Shown in pieces: positions 18,105 to 25,986 of a stretch of DNA of 56,319 bases. A program made the position numbers and the translations under genes. The notes under the pieces are model-generated. The model was not told the DNA's origin. It did no database searches and saw nothing but the letters and a program-made list of their open reading frames with translations. Source of the stretch: Polaromonas sp. (GTDB lineage Bacteria; Pseudomonadota; Gammaproteobacteria; Burkholderiales; Burkholderiaceae_C); contig NZ_JAUYEY010000064.1 of NCBI RefSeq assembly GCF_030689685.1, forward strand, positions 1 through 56,319, given 5' to 3'. Position 1 is the stretch's first letter. The number at the start of each line of letters is the position of its first letter.

Positions 18105-18183
18105 GCTCTCGCCCTCGCCCTGTGGGAGAGGGCTGGGGTGAGGGATTGAGCGTTCCAACGGGCAGGAATTTTGAAACGCTCAA
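18105..18183 (+). repeat. Repeat family R2, left arm of an inverted pair
   Basis: The 79-bp segment has the core CCCTGTGGGAGAGGGCTGGGG followed by GAGGGATTG, GCGTTCC and TTTTGAAACGCT. Its reverse complement occurs at 18932-19010 with roughly 80-85% identity by eye. The two arms enclose the response regulator gene. Shorter coding copies of the core occur at 38530 and 52744. Confidence 0.75.
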
Positions 18184-18191
18184 TAGTCGAA

Positions 18192-18776
18192 TCAGAGCAA
18201 GCCCTGCCTTCGGGCCAGGTGGCTGGCTTGCGAACGGCTTTTGACATTGAGCCTGCGAAACAGACGCCACAGGTGGACCTTGACCGTGTGTTCACTGATT
18301 TGCAGTTCGGCAGCAATGTCGCGGTTGCTCATGCCTCTGTCCAGCATCACCAGCAACTGCTTCTGGCGCTTGGACAGTTTTTCGGGCTCGGTGCCGCCTT
18401 CGGAATCGGCACCGTCGTCCAGAAAAGTTTTTAAAACCCTGGAGATTTCGGTGGCACCGGCCGATTTTTCAATGTAGATGTCGGCGCCGGCTTCCAGCGA
18501 CAGTTCCAGGTAGTCCTGAGCCGGTGCCGCAGACAGCACCACGATGGGAACTTCAGGAAACTGATGGCGCAGCTCGCGCACCCCTGACACGCCGTGGGTA
18601 TCGGGCAACTTGAGGTCCAGGCAGACAAAGTCCGGGATGCCGTGTTGCTCAACCGCCGGGCCAATCGCGGCCAGCCGGTCCAGCTCAATGACGCTGGCCT
18701 TGCTGTGCAGGCGGCGAATCAGCATGACCACGGCTTCCCGCATGAGGGGATGGTCGTCAATGACAAAAATGCGCAT
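18192..18776 (-). CDS. NarL/LuxR-family response regulator
   Basis: The product (194 residues) has a receiver domain (FVIDDHPLMREA with the acidic pair; Asp54 in VCLDLKLPD as the phosphorylation site; a lysine in IYIEKSAG) and a C-terminal LuxR-type helix-turn-helix (MSNRDIAAELQISEHTVKVH). It faces the histidine kinase gene tail to tail across a repeat. The gene is closely bracketed by inverted copies of an R2 repeat, so it may have been moved or could invert as a unit. Confidence 0.9.
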   Translation of the reverse strand: MRIFVIDDHPLMREAVVMLIRRLHSKASVIELDRLAAIGPAVEQHGIPDFVCLDLKLPDTHGVSGVRELRHQFPEVPIVVLSAAPAQDYLELSLEAGADIYIEKSAGATEISRVLKTFLDDGADSEGGTEPEKLSKRQKQLLVMLDRGMSNRDIAAELQISEHTVKVHLWRLFRRLNVKSRSQASHLARRQGLL

Positions 18777-18931
18777 GGGAGCTGTTGTGAGGTGTGAGCG
18801 GGTGTGAGTTTCGGCTTAAAAAGTAAGCATACCCTCTGTGTGACAGGTTAGCGCACCAACTATAAACATTAAGTTCGGAATTGATCCACATTGCAGACAT
18901 GTCAAAAATGTCGTAATACTTAATGCCTCTA

Positions 18932-19010
18932 TGAAGCGTTTCAAAATCAATGACTGTCGGAACGCCCAATCCCTCGCCCCAGCCCTCTCCCACAGGGCGG
19001 GGCTGAGAGT
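18932..19010 (-). repeat. Repeat family R2, right arm of the inverted pair
   Basis: The reverse complement reads CTCTCAGCCCCGCCCTGTGG onward through GATTTTGAAACGCTTC and pairs with 18105-18183. The arms are in opposite orientation around the response regulator, whose promoter region therefore lies inside the bracket. Confidence 0.75.
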
Positions 19011-19056
19011 GGTCCAGTTCACTGTCGTGTATTTGGAAAAGATCAAGAGAGCGGTT

Positions 19057-20385
19057 TTACGGCGCGGCGGAGGTCCTGAGGTGCAGGGCCGCTGCGATAG
19101 CTTCGGCCGTGACACCGGGCACGGGCTGTAGACTTTGTTGCAGCGTTGCCAGTGCGGCTTCTCCTTGGGCCTGCAGCAGTGCAATCGCTTTACCGGCTTC
19201 TTTGGGCGACTCGAAGCCGTGGCTTTGCAGCAACAACTGACCTTGGCCATCCAGCAGCTTGAAGTGAAATTTGCCATCGGCTTCACGGTACTGTTTGAAG
19301 ACGGGCTCGCTGGTCTTGGCGGCTTTTGATTTGGCTGCTGCTGCGGGTGCGGCAGCGAGTTTGCGCAGGCCGACGGCCTGGCGCAGTTCGCGCATGAAAG
19401 GTGTCGCCAACTGGCGCGCCTTGTCGGCGCCGGCCAGCAAACTGGCCTCGATCTTTGCGGGGTTGCCGATCAGCGCCTGGTAGTGCTCACGCATGGGTGC
19501 AACTTCGCGGTCAATGCGTTCAAACAGCATGTGTTTGGCATCGCCCCAGGCGATGCCTTCGGCAAAGGCCTTGCGCAGCGTGGCCGTTTCCTGCGCACTG
19601 GCAAACGCCTGGTAGATCTGGAATAGCGCCGAGCCCTCGGTGTCCTTGGGCGCGCCCGGTGTGCGCGAGTCGGTGACGATGCCGGCAATCAGTTTTTTGA
19701 GCTGCTCGCGCGGTGTGAACAGCGGGATGGTGTTGTCGTAACTCTTGCTCATCTTGCGGCCGTCCAGGCCGGGCAGCAAGGCCACGGATTCCTCGATCAA
19801 TGCCTGCGGCAGCACAAAATGTTCGCCGTACAGGTGGTTAAAACGCTGGGCCATGTCGCGCGCCATTTCGATGTGCTGGATCTGGTCGCGCCCGACCGGC
19901 ACATGGTGCGCCTTGAACATCAAAATATCTGCGCCCATCAGCACCGGGTACATGAACAGGCCGGCGCTCACGTCGGCGTCCGGGTCGTTACCGGCGGCCG
20001 TGTTTTTGTCGACCGACGCCTTGTAGGCATGGGCGCGGTTGAGCACGCCTTTGGCGGTCACGCAGGTCAGCAGCCAGGTCAGCTCGGGAATCTCCGGAAT
20101 GTCCGACTGCCGGTAAAAGGTCACGCGCTCCGGGTCCAGCCCTGCGGCCAGCCAGCTCGCCGCAATTTCTAGTGTGGACTGCTGGATGCGGGCCGGCTCG
20201 TCGCACTTGATCAGCGCGTGGTAGTCGGCCAAAAAGTAAAAACTCTCTGCACTGGCACCCTTGCTTGCCGCGACTGAAGGCCGGATGGAGCCGACAAAGT
20301 TGCCGAGGTGCGGTGTGCCGGTGGTGGTGATGCCGGTGAGAAAGCGCTGCGACGCGGAGGTCTGTTTGTTTGTCATGATCATCAT
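19057..20385 (-). CDS. trpS: Tryptophanyl-tRNA synthetase with C-terminal YegP-like domain
   Basis: TrpS charges tRNA-Trp. Of 442 residues, the first 345 are the class I enzyme: the HIGH-type motif is TPHLGN (about 24-29) and the KMSKS motif is exact (211-215). After an alanine-lysine linker (about 345-360), residues 362-415 (FKQYREADGKFHFKLLDGQG, then the LLLQSHGFESPKEA part) look like a DUF1508/YegP domain, which E. coli TrpS lacks. The start may be ATG 20385 or ATG 20376; the first overlaps the M50 protease stop. It is the last gene of a five-gene minus-strand run. Confidence 0.93.
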   Translation of the reverse strand: MMIMTNKQTSASQRFLTGITTTGTPHLGNFVGSIRPSVAASKGASAESFYFLADYHALIKCDEPARIQQSTLEIAASWLAAGLDPERVTFYRQSDIPEIPELTWLLTCVTAKGVLNRAHAYKASVDKNTAAGNDPDADVSAGLFMYPVLMGADILMFKAHHVPVGRDQIQHIEMARDMAQRFNHLYGEHFVLPQALIEESVALLPGLDGRKMSKSYDNTIPLFTPREQLKKLIAGIVTDSRTPGAPKDTEGSALFQIYQAFASAQETATLRKAFAEGIAWGDAKHMLFERIDREVAPMREHYQALIGNPAKIEASLLAGADKARQLATPFMRELRQAVGLRKLAAAPAAAAKSKAAKTSEPVFKQYREADGKFHFKLLDGQGQLLLQSHGFESPKEAGKAIALLQAQGEAALATLQQSLQPVPGVTAEAIAAALHLRTSAAP

Positions 20386-21050
20386 CGAACCAACATCGCC
20401 AGCGGCGTCAACACAATTTCAAGAAGGGCGTACGACAAGGTCATCAGGGGGCGCATCCACCAGTCGGTCAGCACGCCCGCAATCACCAGCGCCATCACCA
20501 CAAAAAAGCCCCAGGGTTCGATGCGCGATACCAGTTCGGCCTGGCGGTAGGGCAGCAGGCCCACCAGCACGCGGCCGCCGTCCAGCGGCGGCAGGGGAAA
20601 CAGGTTGAAGACCATCATCACAATATTGACCAGGATGCCGGCCTGGCACATCTTGATGAAAAACGGTTCGCTGACGGCGGCACCTTGCAACAGATACAGC
20701 AGGATGCCCCACAACAAGGCCTGGATCAGGTTGGCGCCCGGCCCGGCCAGCGCCACCCAGATCATGTCGCGTTTGGGGTTTCGCAGATTGCCGAACTGCA
20801 CGGGTACCGGCTTGGCATAACCGAACAAAAAAGCGCCCGAAGTCGCGATGTAAAGCAGCAGCGGCATCGCGATGGTGCCCAGCGGGTCGATGTGTTTGAC
20901 CGGGTTCAGTGTCACGCGGCCCAGACTCCAGGCGGTGTTGTCGCCAAAGTAGCGGGCCACGTAGCCGTGCGCCGCCTCGTGCACGGTGATGGCGAACAGC
21001 ACGGGAAGCGCGTAGATGGCGACGGTTTGAATCAGCTTGGCAAAGTCCAT
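20382..21050 (-). CDS. Site-2-protease-like M50 family membrane metalloprotease
   Basis: The product (222 residues) is a membrane protein with about five hydrophobic segments. The zinc motif HEAAHG (around residue 24) and the second metal-ligand motif NLFPLPPLDGG are both present. No PDZ or CBS domain, so it is the compact form found near trpS in many betaproteobacteria. Its stop overlaps the trpS start. Substrates are unknown for this subgroup. Confidence 0.88.
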   Translation of the reverse strand: MDFAKLIQTVAIYALPVLFAITVHEAAHGYVARYFGDNTAWSLGRVTLNPVKHIDPLGTIAMPLLLYIATSGAFLFGYAKPVPVQFGNLRNPKRDMIWVALAGPGANLIQALLWGILLYLLQGAAVSEPFFIKMCQAGILVNIVMMVFNLFPLPPLDGGRVLVGLLPYRQAELVSRIEPWGFFVVMALVIAGVLTDWWMRPLMTLSYALLEIVLTPLAMLVR

Positions 21051-21060
21051 GGCTGATTAT

Positions 21061-21270
21061 CGCCCCCACGCTCCGCTGCTGCGCGGGTCGCTGCACCTTG
21101 CAGGCCGCCGCTCGCCAGAGGCTTCGCTTCTGTCGCCTGTCCAAACCTGCACAGGCAGGTTCGGAGCCGCAGGCTCCAGCCCCGAGGGGCGCTGCGCCTG
21201 CGGCCCCCGGCAAAGCCGGTTCTGCGGCCCCGGCTGGCAGGGAAGTGTCTGCGCGGTGCATCATCCCGGT
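21061..21270 (+). repeat. Dispersed repeat family R4, long non-coding copy
   Basis: This 210-bp stretch begins GCCCCCACGCTCCGC and continues with several short palindromes (for example CCTGCACAGGCAGG, and GAGGGGCGCTGCGCC). It separates the M50 protease gene from the upstream YciO gene, both on the minus strand. It is too long for a simple terminator and holds no gene. Confidence 0.6.
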
Positions 21271-21905
21271 TACAAGCCCAGGGCCGCGAGCTCACCGCGT
21301 CCCTGCCTCACCACAACCGGTTCGCCGCCTTGGCCCATCGCGGTCAGGTCGATCACCGTGGTTGGCTCCAGCGGGCAGGCGCCGGCGGCTATCACGGCGG
21401 CCAGCTCGTGCTCAAGCTGCTCGCGGATGTCCTGCGCGTTGTTCAGCGCTTCCGTTTCGCCGCGCGGGATCAGCGTGGTGGCCAGCAGGGGCGTGCCGTG
21501 AATCTCCAGCAGGCACTGCAGGGTCTTGTGGTCGGGCACGCGCAGGCCGATGGTTTTGCGCGAGGGGTGGCTCAGTCGCCGCGGCACTTCCTTGCTGGCT
21601 TCGAGGATGAAGGTGTAGGGCCCCGGCGTGGCCGCCTTGATCAGGCGGAACTGCCGGTTGTCGACGCGCGCATAGTTGGCCAGTTCGCTGAGGTCACGGC
21701 ACAGCAGGGTCAGGTGGTGTTTGTCGTCCACACCGCGAATGCTGCGCAGCTTGTCGGCGGCGGTCTTGTCGTCCAGGTGGCAGACCAGGGCGTAGCTGGA
21801 GTCGGTGGGCACGGCCACAATCGCGCCACGGGCCAGGAGCGCAGCGGCCTGCCGGAGCAGACGCACTTGCGGATTGTCGGGGTGGATGTCAAAAAACTGG
21901 GCCAT
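21270..21905 (-). CDS. YciO/YrdC/Sua5-family protein
   Basis: The product (211 residues) belongs to the L-threonylcarbamoyladenylate synthase superfamily. The nucleotide/carbamoyl pocket strand AIVAVPTDSSYALVCHLDD and the PGPYTFILEASKEVPRRL and KTIGLRVPDH segments are typical of the YciO branch. YciO has the fold of TsaC but a weak or uncertain role in tRNA t6A formation. It lies between the M50 protease and an EamA transporter gene in one minus-strand run. Confidence 0.88.
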   Translation of the reverse strand: MAQFFDIHPDNPQVRLLRQAAALLARGAIVAVPTDSSYALVCHLDDKTAADKLRSIRGVDDKHHLTLLCRDLSELANYARVDNRQFRLIKAATPGPYTFILEASKEVPRRLSHPSRKTIGLRVPDHKTLQCLLEIHGTPLLATTLIPRGETEALNNAQDIREQLEHELAAVIAAGACPLEPTTVIDLTAMGQGGEPVVVRQGRGELAALGL

Positions 21906-21920
21906 GGCATTTGGGCGGGT

Positions 21921-22826
21921 TCAGGACTCCGCGGGCAGCACGCTGAATTCTTTGAGCGCGCGGCTTTCGCGCGCCGTCAGCCAGGCCCCGAGCGCGCCGC
22001 AGACGGCAATCAGCAGCATGCCGATCAGGGACCAGCCGTCGGGCACATGTGAAAAGACAATCCAGCCCCCGACCATCGCAAACGCAATCTGCGCATAGAG
22101 GTAAGGCGTCAGGGTCGCGGCCGGCGCGCGCATGTAGCCCAGGATCAGCAGGAAATGCCCGACGGTGGCGGCAACACCCATCAGCAGCAGCCAGCCCCAC
22201 AGCGACCAGGAGGGCAGCGAGACCCAAACAAAAGGCAGGGCCAGCGAGGCCAGCAGCGTGCCGACCCAGCCGGTGTACAGGTGCATGGTGATCGGATCTT
22301 CGGTTTTGGCCAGCCTGCTGGTGAGCACCTGGAAGCCGGTGTTGGTCGCCACCATGCCCAGCGGCAGCAGCAGGGCCCAGCTGAAGTCTTCGCCGCCCGG
22401 CCGGATGATGATCAGCGTGCCCACAAAACCGCCCAGCACCAGCGACCAGCGCAGCGCTGAGACCTTTTCTCCGAGCGCGGTGGCGGCCACCAGCGTGATC
22501 AGCAGCGGAACAATGGCACCGATGGCGGTGAACTCGGCCACCGGCATGTATTTGAGGCTCAGAAAGGCAAACAGGCTGCTCATCAGCAGCAGCAGGCCGC
22601 GCAGGCACTGGAACTTCGGATGCGCCGTGCGCAGCACGCTCAGCCCGCGCAGCGGCAGCACCACGGCCGTGGTGGCGATGGCCTGGAAGAAGTAGCGAAA
22701 CCACAGCGCCATCAGCAGCGGCACGCTGGCGCTGACAAATTTGGTGGTGGTGTCCAGCGTTGCGAAACAGGCGACGGCCGCGATGACCAGCGCGATGCCC
22801 GCCAGGGCAGACGGCGCCGGGCTCAC
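21921..22826 (-). CDS. EamA/DMT-family transporter
   Basis: The product (301 residues) has ten hydrophobic segments in two EamA repeats (for example FRYFFQAIATTAVVLPLRGL, and later LGYMRAPAATLTPYLYAQIA). GTG at 22826 overlaps the stop of the PHP gene (GTGA), fixing the start and suggesting coupling. Members export amino acids, metabolites or drugs; the substrate is unknown. Confidence 0.87.
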   Translation of the reverse strand: MSPAPSALAGIALVIAAVACFATLDTTTKFVSASVPLLMALWFRYFFQAIATTAVVLPLRGLSVLRTAHPKFQCLRGLLLLMSSLFAFLSLKYMPVAEFTAIGAIVPLLITLVAATALGEKVSALRWSLVLGGFVGTLIIIRPGGEDFSWALLLPLGMVATNTGFQVLTSRLAKTEDPITMHLYTGWVGTLLASLALPFVWVSLPSWSLWGWLLLMGVAATVGHFLLILGYMRAPAATLTPYLYAQIAFAMVGGWIVFSHVPDGWSLIGMLLIAVCGALGAWLTARESRALKEFSVLPAES

Positions 22827-23683
22827 TGGATGCGGTCTTCCAGCAGCGCCCAGACCGGTGTCAGGTCGCCCGGCAGGTAGGGCAGGGTGCCGAGGTCGGT
22901 GTGGCTTTCGTCCGGGCTGTGGAAGTCGCTTCCGCGCGAGGCGGCCAGACCGAATTCCTTGGCGGTTTCGGCGTATTTCACGTATTCCTGCGTGGTGTGG
23001 CTGCCGGTCACCACCTCGACGCCCTGGCCGCCGTGCAGCTTGAACTCGGTAAACAGCGCGTATTCCTCGTTGGGCGTGAACTTGTAGCGGCCCGGATGCG
23101 CTATCACCGCCAAACCTTTGGCGCTGGTGATCCACTGCACGGCATCGCGCAGGCTGGCCCAGCGGTGCGGCACATAACCCGGTTTGCCCTCGGTCAGGTA
23201 CTTGCGGAACACTTCCGACGTTTCCTTGCAAACGCCGGACTCCACGAGGAAGCGCGCAAAGTGGGTGCGCGAGATCAGTTCCGGGTTGCCGACAAACTTG
23301 AGTGCCCCTTCATAAGCGCCCTTGATACCGACCTTGGCCAGCCCGTCTGACATCTCCATGGCGCGCTGCTCCCGGCCGCCGCGCGTGTCGTACAAGCCCT
23401 GCTTCATGGCCGCGTCGTCGGGGTCAAAACCCAGGCCGACGATGTGCACGGTCTCACCGGCAAAGGTGACGGAGATTTCGGTGCCGGTCAGGTAGTGCAG
23501 GCCCTGGGCCTTGGCTGCTGCCGCCGCGCGGTGCTGGCCGCTGATTTCGTCGTGGTCGGTCAGGGCCCAGAGTTCCACGCCGTTGGTTTTGGCGCGTTCG
23601 GCCAGGGCCTCCGGGGTCATCGTGCCGTCCGACACCACGGAGTGGCAATGCAGGTCGGCGTTCAGGATGTTTTTGGGTGTCAC
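22823..23683 (-). CDS. PHP-domain phosphoesterase, RNase AM / TrpH-like
   Basis: The product (286 residues) is a polymerase-and-histidinol-phosphatase-type metal hydrolase. Metal-binding motifs are visible: NADLHCHSVVSDG at the N-terminus, LTDHDE, IAHPGRY, and SDFHSPDE near the C-terminus. E. coli RnaAM (YciV/TrpH) removes 5' ends of small RNAs and hydrolyses 3',5'-bisphosphonucleotides. It is the first gene of the run that ends with trpS. Its upstream region is shortened by the inserted segment that starts at 23756. Confidence 0.9.
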   Translation of the reverse strand: MTPKNILNADLHCHSVVSDGTMTPEALAERAKTNGVELWALTDHDEISGQHRAAAAAKAQGLHYLTGTEISVTFAGETVHIVGLGFDPDDAAMKQGLYDTRGGREQRAMEMSDGLAKVGIKGAYEGALKFVGNPELISRTHFARFLVESGVCKETSEVFRKYLTEGKPGYVPHRWASLRDAVQWITSAKGLAVIAHPGRYKFTPNEEYALFTEFKLHGGQGVEVVTGSHTTQEYVKYAETAKEFGLAASRGSDFHSPDESHTDLGTLPYLPGDLTPVWALLEDRIQ

Positions 23684-23755
23684 GGCTGCATTTTAGGCGC
23701 TCTGCCCTGCGGCTGCAGGGTGTGCACGCATGCCGGGGACAAGGCCAGGGCCGGC

Positions 23756-23947
23756 GGTTCTGTCGCGATAAGGGTATCCGACAATCCGGGCCATGCTTGA
23801 TTTTTGCAAAAGTTCAATCAACAGCGCCCTGCCCAAGGTCCTCAACCGGTTTCACTATCCCCTCGAAGTGATGCTGACGTGGATGCGTTGGTATGTGGCC
23901 CAGTTCACCTTTTCTCGGTCATTTTTCATCCTTATCGCGACCGAACC
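23756..23947 (+). mobile_element. Internally deleted IS6-family element
   Basis: Two inverted ends match at 17 of 18 positions: GGTTCTGTCGCGATAAGG at 23756-23773 and the reverse complement of 23930-23947 (GGTTCGGTCGCGATAAGG). Between them lies only the start of an IS6-type transposase (see next entry). The element is 192 bp, so most of the transposase was lost while both ends stayed. The 8 bp on each side differ (GGGCCGGC and CTCGGGCG), so there is no target duplication, which points to recombination at this element. It marks the left limit of the foreign segment. Confidence 0.7.
23793..23905 (+). pseudogene. IS6-family transposase fragment
   Basis: The first 37 codons (MLDFCKSSINSALPKVLNRF, then HYPLEVMLTWMRWYVAQ) resemble the N-terminus of IS6-type transposases, where a similar RWY segment precedes the DDE domain. 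After that the frame becomes unrelated and runs into the right terminal repeat. No catalytic residues remain, so it can only be mobilised in trans. Confidence 0.65.
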
Positions 23948-24021
23948 CTCGGGCGCAAGCCGCGCATCGAAGGCGGCGTCGAGCCAAAGGTCCCTGCCGC
24001 CGCCTGCTTCATCGTCGACAT
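23948..24021 (-). pseudogene. Possible start of a gene cut by the IS6 element
   Basis: On the minus strand an ATG at 24021 overlaps the end of the RraA-like gene by 13 bases and reads MSTMKQAAAGTFGSTPPSMR plus a few residues up to the IS6 end. The overlap is typical of operon genes, so this may be the 5' stub of a further gene of the cassette. The peptide alone is too short to assign. Confidence 0.3.
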
Positions 24022-24704
24022 GGGGTCAGCGCGCAATAGGGGTCGCAGCCGATGCGCTTGAGCGTGGCGTCGATCCAGGCGACGTCGAGGGTGCCTTCGG
24101 CGATCTGCTGCAGGGTCTTCCGTTCGGCGACGCCCTTGGCCTGCGTCGCTTCGAGGATGATCGGCGCCTGGTCGATCGGCACGCACAGCACGCCGTCGGC
24201 GTCGCCGACGACCAGGTCACCGGGATGGATCACCATGCCGTCGATGGCGACGGGCACGTTGATCTCGCCCGGGCCGTCCTTGTAGGGGCCGCGGTGCGTG
24301 ACGCCGGCAGCAAACACCGGGAAGTCGCCGGCCGCGATCATGTCCAGGTCGCGGATCGCGCCGTTCATCACGAAGCCGGCCACGCCGCGCCGCTTGGCCG
24401 TCGTCACCATCAGTTCGCCGATCAGTGCGTTGCTGAGGTCGCCGCCGCCGTCAACCACGATCACGTCGCCAGGCTGGGCCAGAGCAATCGCTTTGTGGAT
24501 CATCAGGTTGTCGCCCGGCCGCGTCTTCACCGTCAGCGCCGGGCCCGACAGGTAGCCGGCTTTGTGCATCGGGCGCAGGCCGGCGCCGCCGGCGGTCATG
24601 CGCGACATGGAGTCGCTGATGTTGGCGACAGGCAGGCCGTGGAAGGCCTGCACGAGGCTGGCGTCGATGCAGCGGTGCCGCTTGAGGATCTGGAGACCGA
24701 TCAT
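24009..24704 (-). CDS. RraA-like / HMG-CHA-aldolase family protein
   Basis: The product (231 residues) has the RraA fold. The motif GDLSNALIGELMVTTAKRRG followed by VMNGAIRDLDMI carries the Arg-Asp pair that in HMG/CHA aldolases binds the divalent metal and pyruvate enolate. This favours a class II aldolase or oxaloacetate-type decarboxylase rather than the RNase E inhibitor RraA, which is shorter. It starts at an ATG overlapping the hydroxy-acid dehydrogenase stop (ATGA) and is the last intact gene of the cassette. It could cleave or decarboxylate the 2-oxo acid made by its neighbour; the true substrate is unknown. Confidence 0.8.
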   Translation of the reverse strand: MIGLQILKRHRCIDASLVQAFHGLPVANISDSMSRMTAGGAGLRPMHKAGYLSGPALTVKTRPGDNLMIHKAIALAQPGDVIVVDGGGDLSNALIGELMVTTAKRRGVAGFVMNGAIRDLDMIAAGDFPVFAAGVTHRGPYKDGPGEINVPVAIDGMVIHPGDLVVGDADGVLCVPIDQAPIILEATQAKGVAERKTLQQIAEGTLDVAWIDATLKRIGCDPYCALTPCRR

Positions 24705-25969
24705 GGTGTTCTCGTGGAGTGGATGGGGAAGGAAGCAAGGAGGAAGCTGTCGTCCAACTGCTGCAGCGAAGTCACGCCCAGCATGGCCATGTTGCGCGAG
24801 ACCTCCAGCCGCAGCAGCTCGATCGCGTGCAGCACGCCGGCCTCGCCGGCCACCGCGGCTGCGTAGTTGAACGGCCGGCCGACGAAGACGAACCGGGCAC
24901 CGAGCGCCAGCGCTTTCAGCGCGTCACTGCCGCGGCGCACGCCGCTGTCGAGCATGACCGGCACCTCGGGGCAGGCCGCCACGATCTGCGGGAGCACGCG
25001 CAGCGGCGCCACCGCGCCATCGAGCTGGCGGCCACCATGGTTGGAGATGATCAGGCCATCGGCACCGTGGTCTACCGCGATGCGGGCGTCGCGCGCATCG
25101 AGGATGCCCTTCACCACGAGCTGGCCCGGCCACAGCTGACGGATCAGGCGCAAGTGTTGCCAGTTCAGGTGGCCGCGGTCGGAGAAATCGCGCTCCACGC
25201 TGGCTGACAGGATGGGCGTACCGCGACGGGCGTAGTTGTTCTCGAAGTGTGGAAGGCCGTGGCGCGCGATGGTCTTGAGGAAGGTGCCGAACAGCCAGCG
25301 CGGATGGGTGAGGCCTTGCCAGGCCAGCGCCAGGTTGGGCCGCAGTGGGGTGGAGAAGCCGGCGCGCACGTTGTTCTCGCGGTTCGATGCCACCGGCGTG
25401 TCGACCGTGATCACTAGCGTCTTGAAGCCGGCCTGCTGCACGCGTTGGATCAGCGCGGTGATGTTGGCCTCGTCGCCCGGCAGGTAGGCCTGGAACCAGG
25501 CGGCGGGGTTGGCCTGCGCCACTTCCTCCATCCGGATGAGCGACGAGCCGCTCATGATCATCGGGATGTTCGCGCGCGCGGCGGCCTGCGCCAGCACCAG
25601 GTCGCCCCGATACGCGGACAGGGCGTTGATGCCCATCGGCGCCATGCCGAACGGCGCCGCGTAGGTGCGCGCCAGCAGCGGTGTGGCAGTGGAACGGCGC
25701 GAGATGTCCACAAGGACCCGCGGCACGAAGTCGTACTGCTCGAAGGCTTCGCGGCAGGCGTGCAGCGAGCGGTTGCGCTCCACCGCGCCGGAGATGTAGG
25801 CGAAGATCGGCCTCGGCAGCTTACGCCGCGCGGCGGCCTCGAAATCGTCGAGGCAGAGGATGGGGCGCAGGCGCGGCGGCAGCACGCCGGCTGGTGCGGA
25901 AGAGGCGGCGCCGGCAGCGGGGGCGGCCCGGCACATCGCTGCGCCTTCTGCGGTTTCATGGATCTGCAT
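24701..25969 (-). CDS. FMN-dependent alpha-hydroxy-acid dehydrogenase (LldD/mandelate dehydrogenase family)
   Basis: The product (422 residues) is a TIM-barrel flavoprotein that oxidises L-2-hydroxy acids to 2-oxo acids. The active-site segment SNHGGRQLDGA has the catalytic His and substrate-binding Arg; the FMN-binding segments AAPFGMAPMG and LDSGVRRGSDALKALALGA are clear. ATG at 25969 follows GGAG at a good distance and lies 18 bases after the TRAP large permease gene. The N-terminal ~35 residues are Ala/Pro-rich and unconserved. It sits between transporter and aldolase genes, so the imported compound, or something made from it, is probably a 2-hydroxy acid. Confidence 0.87.
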   Translation of the reverse strand: MQIHETAEGAAMCRAAPAAGAASSAPAGVLPPRLRPILCLDDFEAAARRKLPRPIFAYISGAVERNRSLHACREAFEQYDFVPRVLVDISRRSTATPLLARTYAAPFGMAPMGINALSAYRGDLVLAQAAARANIPMIMSGSSLIRMEEVAQANPAAWFQAYLPGDEANITALIQRVQQAGFKTLVITVDTPVASNRENNVRAGFSTPLRPNLALAWQGLTHPRWLFGTFLKTIARHGLPHFENNYARRGTPILSASVERDFSDRGHLNWQHLRLIRQLWPGQLVVKGILDARDARIAVDHGADGLIISNHGGRQLDGAVAPLRVLPQIVAACPEVPVMLDSGVRRGSDALKALALGARFVFVGRPFNYAAAVAGEAGVLHAIELLRLEVSRNMAMLGVTSLQQLDDSFLLASFPIHSTRTP

Positions 25970-25986
25970 GTTTTGGAACTCCGGCG

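Noticed and set aside
18111..18145. Reading the R2 palindromes as terminators of the kinase and regulator genes
   Set aside because: No T-run follows either copy, and the same core occurs inside coding sequence at 38530 and 52744, so a terminator role is not supported.
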